Origin: Paenibacillus sp. 32O-W
Lineage (GTDB): Bacteria; Bacillota; Bacilli; Paenibacillales; NBRC-103111
Assembly (NCBI RefSeq): GCF_007679495.1
Contig: NZ_VEGP01000011.1
Location: 1-64,000, forward strand
Length of the DNA: 64,000 nucleotides
Direction of reading: 5' to 3'
Part shown: in pieces, positions 58,567 through 64,000 of the stretch
Numbering within the stretch: the stretch's first letter is position 1
How the letters are laid out: the number at the start of each line of letters is the position of its first letter
Program-made: the position numbers and the translations under genes
Notes under the pieces: model-generated
What the model was told of the DNA's origin: nothing
What the model saw: the letters and a program-made list of their open reading frames with translations, nothing else
Database searches by the model: none

Positions 58567-60345
58567 CTACGTGGTATATCCCCCGGAAGCCAGAATTCGG
58601 GAAGCGATCCTTCTCTTCGTTCCAATCGCATCCAGCGGAGCCCAGCGGCTCAGCTTCTTGAGAATCGATATTTGGACCTGCTGACGGTCTCCCTCTTCCA
58701 TAGCAAGAATCGCCGTTCTCGCCCGGGACTCGATCCGCGCGAAGGCTTCATGAACGTACACCGATGCCATTTCCGCTTGGTTAACCGCTTGATCCGGCCC
58801 GTTGCGGCCCATTGTTTTTCTGGCGCGCAGTACGGCGGACTCCATCGCAAAAACTTCAATGATGACGTCGGCCAAACACTCTACGATTTCCTGCTCCTGC
58901 TCCAGCTCGAATCTGTACTTCTCTACGGCGGAGCCGCCCACCATCAGAAAAATCTTCTTGGCCGCTTCTATCATCGCCGACTCGCGCGCGAGCGGTTCCT
59001 CCTCCATCATCATCTGCGGAATATAAGTGATCAGCTCCTGCTGTAGTTGCTGAGTAACATCCATCAGGGGGAGCTCTCCTTTTAACGCTTTGCGCAGAAG
59101 GGCAGCAGGGATAAGCAGGCGGTTGATTTCATTCGTCCCCTCAAAAATCCGGTTAATTCGCGAATCCCTATAAATTTGTTCAATTTTATATTCCTGAATA
59201 TAGCCGTATCCTCCATGAATTTGAACTCCTTCATCCGCGGCATAATCGAGCGCCTCGGAAGCAAATACTTTGTTGATCGAGCATTCGATGGCATATTCCT
59301 CGATCGCCTTGGCCGCCTTCCGGCTGTAATCCGGCGCCGCTTTGTCAAGCTTGCTCATACTGGCATCCATCAATCCCCCAGTGCGATAGACCATGCTTTC
59401 CATAACGAATGTGCGGATAGCCATATCGGCGAGTTTTTTGCGAATCAAAGGGAACTCTGCCAACGCCTTGCCGAACTGCTTCCGCTGTTTGGCATAATCC
59501 ACCGCCAGACGGATGGCCCACTTGGCGGACCCGAGACAACCGGCAGCCAGCTTATACCGGCCTATGTTAAGAATGTTGAAGGCGATCACATGCCCGCGGC
59601 CAATCTCTCCAAGCACGTTGTCGACCGGCACGGGGACGTCCTCCAGAATAAGCGGCCGGGTCGAGGAGCCCTTAATCCCCATTTTCTGTTCTTCCGGTCC
59701 GGTCGATACGCCCGGATAATCCCTCTCAACGATAAATGCGGTGAACTTATCCCCATCGATCTTGGCATATACGATAAACACGTCGGCGAAGCCTGCATTG
59801 GTAATGAACTGCTTGGAACCGTTCATCACATAATGCTTACCGTCTTCGCTCAATACGGCTGTCGTCTTCGCACCAAGTGCATCCGAACCCGAGGAAGCCT
59901 CCGTCAGGCAATAAGCGGCCAGCTTCTCTCCGCTTGCCAGCGCCGGGAGGTAACGCTGCTTCTGTTCCTCGCTTCCGAACAAGATGATCGGCAGGCTGCC
60001 GATTCCGACATGCGCCCCATGCGACAGAGCGAAAGAGCCTCCCCTGACCAGCTTCTCTGTAATCAGCGTCGAGCTGATTTTATCCAGATCGGTCCCCCCG
60101 TACTCCTCCGGTACGTCTGCCGCCAGCAATCCCAGCCCGCCGGCCTTCTTCAGCAATTGCACCGTCAGGTTTAAATCCTGCCGTTCGATCTGTTCTTCGT
60201 GCGGGACCACTTCCCCTTCAACGAAATCTTCCGTCAGTTCGGCGATCATTTTCTGTTCCTCGGTAAAATCCTCCGGGGTGAATACATCGTCCACATCCGG
60301 CGAGGCTAGCAAAAATCCTCCGCCGCGATTAGCCAGCTTACTCAA
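58567..60345 (-). CDS. fadE: acyl-CoA dehydrogenase
   Basis: A 592-residue acyl-CoA dehydrogenase of the Bacillus FadE/YusJ type, with FAD- and substrate-binding motifs AAYCLTEASSGSDALG and MNGSKQFITNAGFADVFIV, and the C-terminal catalytic region YGYIQEYKIEQIYRDSRINRIFEGTNEINRLL. The TTG at 60345 (residue 15 of the longest frame) is chosen because GAGAGG lies seven bases upstream and length then equals the B. subtilis protein. Second gene after fadA; electrons probably go through ETF to FadF. Confidence 0.95.
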   Translation of the reverse strand: MSKLANRGGGFLLASPDVDDVFTPEDFTEEQKMIAELTEDFVEGEVVPHEEQIERQDLNLTVQLLKKAGGLGLLAADVPEEYGGTDLDKISSTLITEKLVRGGSFALSHGAHVGIGSLPIILFGSEEQKQRYLPALASGEKLAAYCLTEASSGSDALGAKTTAVLSEDGKHYVMNGSKQFITNAGFADVFIVYAKIDGDKFTAFIVERDYPGVSTGPEEQKMGIKGSSTRPLILEDVPVPVDNVLGEIGRGHVIAFNILNIGRYKLAAGCLGSAKWAIRLAVDYAKQRKQFGKALAEFPLIRKKLADMAIRTFVMESMVYRTGGLMDASMSKLDKAAPDYSRKAAKAIEEYAIECSINKVFASEALDYAADEGVQIHGGYGYIQEYKIEQIYRDSRINRIFEGTNEINRLLIPAALLRKALKGELPLMDVTQQLQQELITYIPQMMMEEEPLARESAMIEAAKKIFLMVGGSAVEKYRFELEQEQEIVECLADVIIEVFAMESAVLRARKTMGRNGPDQAVNQAEMASVYVHEAFARIESRARTAILAMEEGDRQQVQISILKKLSRWAPLDAIGTKRRIASRILASGGYTT

Positions 60346-60456
60346 ACCGCTTCCTCTCCCTTCTTCCCTGGGAAACTGGATTTTCAATTAGCCCTTATCC
60401 CCCATGGCCGCCAAGACGGCACCAGTGACTGGTGAAGATGATGGCTATTTGTCAGG

Positions 60457-61638
60457 TTAATGGATAAATTCAAACACTCCCGCCGCACCCATTCCTCCGC
60501 CGACGCACATGCTGACGATTCCGTAACGGCTTCTTCTTCTCCTTCCTTCATGAAGAAGAGTTGTCGTCAGCTTGGTTCCCGTGCAGCCCAGCGGGTGGCC
60601 GAGCGCGATCGCTCCTCCATTAACATTTACCTTCGCCTCGTCTATCCCCAGTTCCCGGATGACATATAGACACTGCGAGGCGAATGCTTCGTTAATTTCG
60701 TACAGATCGATCTGCCCCGCGGTCAAGCCGGCGAGGCGGAGCGCCTTGGGGATGGCCGCTACCGGCCCGATGCCCATGACCTCCGGCGCCACTCCCGCGA
60801 CGGCGAAGGAGCGGAGTACCGCCAGCGGCCGCAAGCCAAGCTGCGCCGCCTTCTCGCCGGACATGACGACTACGGCCGCGGCCCCGTCGCTCATTTGCGA
60901 CGTGTTGCCGGCTGTCACCGTTCCGCCGAGGCGGAAAGCCGGCTTTAGCTTGGCGAGCGCTTCCGGCGACGTATCCGGCCGCACGCCCTCATCCTCGGCG
61001 AACACGAATCTGCGCCGTGCAGGCTCACCGCTTTCGTCCACGATCGCCTCCTCGACCGTCACCGGGACAATCTCGTCCCGGAATTTGCCGGCCGCGATCG
61101 CAGCGGCCGCTTTGCGGTGGCTGGATACGGCGAAGCGGTCCTGCTCTTCGCGGGTGACGCCGTACCGGGCCGCGACTTCCTCGGCGGTGTGTCCCATCGA
61201 CATGTACATTTCCGGCCGATGCTCCACCAGATGCGGATTGGGCATCGGCTTGTAGCCGCTCATCGGTACATGACTCATGCTCTCGACCCCGCCGGCCACC
61301 ATCACATCCGCGAAGCCGCACATGATCCTCTCCGCCGCCGAAGCGATCGACTGGAGCCCGGAGGCGCAGAACCGGTTCACGGTCTGTCCCGGGACTCCGT
61401 CAGGCAGTCCGGCCCGAATCGCCACGATCCGCCCGAGATTGAGCCCCTGCTCCCCTTCGGGCATGGCACAGCCGAGGACGACATCCTCCACATCGGCTCC
61501 CGAGATGCCCGGTGTCCGCTTGACCGCCTCCTGAACGGCAGCCGCTCCCAGATCCTCCGGCCGAAACTGCCGGAGAGACCCTTTATGCGCCTTGCCTACC
61601 GCCGTCCGGACGGCGGTTACAATGACTGCTTCCTTCAT
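60457..61638 (-). CDS. fadA: acetyl-CoA acyltransferase (3-ketoacyl-CoA thiolase)
   Basis: A 393-residue thiolase. The acyl-accepting cysteine is C91 ([11 protein letters not shown]), the catalytic His in [16 protein letters not shown] and the second cysteine in [15 protein letters not shown]. Carries out the last step of beta-oxidation, releasing acetyl-CoA. Ribosome binding site AGGAGGCCAAGCG. Downstream of fadN and upstream of fadE, the B. subtilis fadNAE order. Confidence 0.97.
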   Translation of the reverse strand: MKEAVIVTAVRTAVGKAHKGSLRQFRPEDLGAAAVQEAVKRTPGISGADVEDVVLGCAMPEGEQGLNLGRIVAIRAGLPDGVPGQTVNRFCASGLQSIASAAERIMCGFADVMVAGGVESMSHVPMSGYKPMPNPHLVEHRPEMYMSMGHTAEEVAARYGVTREEQDRFAVSSHRKAAAAIAAGKFRDEIVPVTVEEAIVDESGEPARRRFVFAEDEGVRPDTSPEALAKLKPAFRLGGTVTAGNTSQMSDGAAAVVVMSGEKAAQLGLRPLAVLRSFAVAGVAPEVMGIGPVAAIPKALRLAGLTAGQIDLYEINEAFASQCLYVIRELGIDEAKVNVNGGAIALGHPLGCTGTKLTTTLLHEGRRRRSRYGIVSMCVGGGMGAAGVFEFIH

Positions 61639-61683
61639 CGCTTGGCCTCCTGTCCGTTCGGCCTGCCGGACGCAGGCCTTCGT

Positions 61684-64000
61684 TTAATTTCTTAACGGTT
61701 TACCTTTAAGCAGCATGTGCTGCATCCTCGCCTGGCTCTTGGGTTCTCCGCACAAGCTGAGGAAAGCCTCCCGCTCCAGGTCGAGCAAAGCCTGCTCCGA
61801 CACGACCGCATTGGCCGGCCTCAGGCCCCCGGTTAACACATAGGCCAGCTTGCGTCCGATCAGCTCGTCATGCTCGGTGATATGTCCCCCGCCTCTCATC
61901 TGATACAGAGCCATCTGGAGAACGGCTCTGCCCGGCTCCCCTACGACCCTGCAGCTCTCTCTTTCCGGAGGGGAATATCCGGCATCGGAGAGGGCGATGA
62001 CCATCCGTTTCGCGTCGTATAGCTGGGAGTCCCGATTCAGCGAAATGCGATCCGTCGTTCGCAAATACCCCAGCTCCTTGGCTTCCTGAGCGCTGGTCGA
62101 AACCTTGGCCATGCCTATAGTTTCGAATGCGCGGTTGACGAAGGGCTGCAGGTCGACCTTGCCGTCATAGTCGACGTTCCGGGTAAAACGCATCAGCAGC
62201 TCCTTCGTCCCGCCGCCCGCCGGAATCAATCCGACCCCGGTTTCAACCAGTCCCATATACGTTTCGGCGGAGGCCTGAACGACGGCCGTCGGAATGGCCA
62301 GCTCGACCCCGCCTCCCAGCGTCATGCCGAATGGGGCGGAAACGATCGGCTTCTCGAAATATTTAATAGCCATGGAGGCTTCCTGAAATTGACGGATCAT
62401 CCGATCGATCTCCAGCCAGTTGTCGTCCTGCGCTTCCATAAGCAGCAGCATGAGGTTGGCCCCCACGCAGAAATGCCTGCCTTCGTTCGCGATAACCAGC
62501 CCGCGATAATGGCTCCGCACCTCCTCCAGCGAACGAAACAGCATTTGCAAAATATCCGGGCCGACGGCATTGTTCGGAGAGTGGAATTCCAGGCAGGCCA
62601 CATCATCTCCCAGATCGATCAAGCTGGCGCCCGCATTGCTCATCAGGACAACCCCCTGCCGTTCTTTCAACGAACGCAGAGACAGGAACTCCGGCCGCCG
62701 GGAAAGCTCTTTGGCCTGGCCGCCGGGGAGGAAATAGAAGGTGCGCCCCTCCTTTTTCTCGTAGAAGGAGGTTCTGCCTGCGGCCAGCATATCCTCTATC
62801 CAGGACGGCAAAGTCTCCCCTTCGTCCTTCATTCGTTTGGCCGTCCGCTCCACTCCAAGGGCGTCCCAGGTCTCGAACGGTCCCAGCTCCCAGTTGAACC
62901 CCCATTTCATTGCCTCATCTACGGCCAGAGGGTCGTCGGCAATTTCCGGAAGTTTATAAGCCGAATAGAGCAGCACCTTTTTCATGACCGTCCAGACGAA
63001 GCGCCCTCCCGGGTCCCCGGCCTCCGTCAGAACACGCAGCTTTTCCTTCAAGGTTTTGGCATTGCGCGCGGCTTCCAAGGAGGGAAAGCGCGCTTTGTCC
63101 CTTGCAATATAAGACCCGGAAGCCGCGTCCCATTGTTCAATAACCTTCTCCCCGCCCGTGCGGACCACTTGATAGAAGCCGCGACCGGCTTTCTCGCCGA
63201 TTTGTCCGTTCTGCAGCATTTCCTTCATTACGGCAGGGACCTCGAAGGCAGCCTTTTCCTCCGGGTCGCTTGCCTGACGGTGGACATTGTTTGCCACATG
63301 AACGAACGTGTCCAGACCCACCATGTCCAGTGTGCGGAACGTAGCGCTTTTCGGCCGGCCCAGCACCGGACCGGTGAGGGCGTCAACCGCCGATACGGAC
63401 AAGCCGTGCTTCGCCATTTCGTGCATGGTTACCAGAAGCCCGTAGGTTCCGATCCGATTCGCGATGAAATTCGGCGTATCCTTAGCAAGGACCACTCTCT
63501 TGCCCAGCCGGCTCTCGCAGAATCTCTTTACCGCCGCCACGGCTTCGGGATCGGTCTCCTCCGTAGGAATTAACTCCACCAGCTTCATATAACGGGGGGG
63601 ATTGAAGAAATGCGTTCCCATAAAATAACGCCGGAAGCTCTCCCCTGTCTGTCGGGACATGGCCGCTATGGAAATCCCGGAGGTGTTGCTGCTGACGATC
63701 GTCCCGGTTTTCCAATGCTTCTCCACCTCCGCGAGGAGCTCTTGCTTGGCCTCCAATTGCTCCACGATCGCCTCGATCACCCAATCCGCCTCTCCGACAG
63801 CGGTCAAATCCTCCTCGAAGCTTCCCGCCCGGATCCGTTCCAGGACGCGTTTCGAATACAGCGGGCTGGGCTTCTGCCGTGGGAGCTGCTCCAGAGCCGT
63901 TTGGGCCAGCCGCTGCCCCCCTATTTTGCGGTCCAGCATAGTGACAGACAGGCCCGCATTGGCCAAATGAGCCGCTATAGCCGCGCCCATCACCCCAGAA
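61684..64000 (-). CDS. fadN: 3-hydroxyacyl-CoA dehydrogenase/enoyl-CoA hydratase fusion (5' end outside window)
   Basis: The frame runs into the right edge; the first residues (NAD-binding GSGVMG) are cut off, so only about 770 residues are seen. N-terminal 3-hydroxyacyl-CoA dehydrogenase: GAAIAAHLANAGLSVTMLD, then NTSGISIAAM and MGTHFFNPPRYMKLVELI. It is followed by the C-terminal enoyl-CoA hydratase domain (RGLVIANEGRHFCVGANL, MTLGGGVELAIPTAVV). The fusion order (dehydrogenase before hydratase) is that of Bacillus FadN/YusL. First gene of the fadNAE operon. Partial at the 5' end. Confidence 0.96.
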   Translation of the reverse strand, partial: SGVMGAAIAAHLANAGLSVTMLDRKIGGQRLAQTALEQLPRQKPSPLYSKRVLERIRAGSFEEDLTAVGEADWVIEAIVEQLEAKQELLAEVEKHWKTGTIVSSNTSGISIAAMSRQTGESFRRYFMGTHFFNPPRYMKLVELIPTEETDPEAVAAVKRFCESRLGKRVVLAKDTPNFIANRIGTYGLLVTMHEMAKHGLSVSAVDALTGPVLGRPKSATFRTLDMVGLDTFVHVANNVHRQASDPEEKAAFEVPAVMKEMLQNGQIGEKAGRGFYQVVRTGGEKVIEQWDAASGSYIARDKARFPSLEAARNAKTLKEKLRVLTEAGDPGGRFVWTVMKKVLLYSAYKLPEIADDPLAVDEAMKWGFNWELGPFETWDALGVERTAKRMKDEGETLPSWIEDMLAAGRTSFYEKKEGRTFYFLPGGQAKELSRRPEFLSLRSLKERQGVVLMSNAGASLIDLGDDVACLEFHSPNNAVGPDILQMLFRSLEEVRSHYRGLVIANEGRHFCVGANLMLLLMEAQDDNWLEIDRMIRQFQEASMAIKYFEKPIVSAPFGMTLGGGVELAIPTAVVQASAETYMGLVETGVGLIPAGGGTKELLMRFTRNVDYDGKVDLQPFVNRAFETIGMAKVSTSAQEAKELGYLRTTDRISLNRDSQLYDAKRMVIALSDAGYSPPERESCRVVGEPGRAVLQMALYQMRGGGHITEHDELIGRKLAYVLTGGLRPANAVVSEQALLDLEREAFLSLCGEPKSQARMQHMLLKGKPLRN

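Overview
The window reads as chromosomal DNA of a Paenibacillus-like, spore-former-type Bacillota. The main clues are AGGAGG-type ribosome binding sites, frequent GTG/TTG starts, a T-box before tyrS, an S-box-like leader, cre and Fur boxes of Bacillus type, a YesM/YesN-regulated Lpl-type sugar importer, and the Bacillus-style fadN-fadA-fadE plus fadF set. No rRNA, tRNA, CRISPR array, phage module or intact insertion sequence was seen. Nearly all genes lie on the minus strand. The exceptions are the YmcC-like gene, the cyclase gene, the AhpD-like gene and the secreted protease.

Layout. 0-5 kb: a small membrane protein, a cyclase-family gene behind an S-box-type riboswitch, a FusB-type EF-G-binding protein with a structured leader, and tyrS with its T-box. 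5-9.3 kb: a lipoprotein, an APH-type kinase, an APH fossil, a 51-bp repeat array, a frameshifted acetyltransferase, and an ECF41 sigma factor facing its AhpD-like partner across a matching promoter. 9.4-16 kb: a phosphoesterase, regulators, small enzymes, a second array with the same core, a kinase-fold protein and an AAA ATPase. 16-18.9 kb: an AT-rich secreted trypsin-like protease, a methyltransferase gene with an internal deletion, and about 0.7 kb without recognisable genes. 18.9-22.4 kb: csaA, a small dispersed repeat, azlCD and a TrmB-type regulator.

22.4-31.8 kb is a polysaccharide or oligosaccharide locus: two-component system (YesM/YesN type), lipoprotein, two permeases and an 89-kDa-class putative carbohydrate-active enzyme, with a perfect cre box before the binding-protein gene. 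32.2-37.6 kb is a Fur-controlled siderophore importer (ATPase, reductase, binding protein, fused double permease). 37.8-43.2 kb holds TetR, AlkC-type repair, VOC, methyltransferase, GNAT and an orphan amino-acid-type binding protein. 43.4-50.3 kb is a probable sialic-acid-type catabolic operon (AraC regulator, ABC importer without ATPase, Gfo/Idh/MocA oxidoreductase, YhcH anomerase-like protein, NanA-like lyase) whose content resembles 2,7-anhydro-Neu5Ac clusters. 50.5-53.3 kb has a UPF0173 hydrolase, an acyltransferase and an orphan ABC ATPase. 53.4-54.9 kb contains three successive repeat arrays (29, about 100 and 45 bp). 55.1-64 kb is a fatty-acid beta-oxidation operon running off the right edge.

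The most unusual material is the intergenic repeats: two 51-bp-period arrays 7 kb apart sharing an AGACNTGCA core, and the 1.5-kb block where the 100-bp and 45-bp arrays carry the same GGGATAACNGTCA core in opposite orientation. All calls come from reading the sequence and recalled family features. No database search was run.
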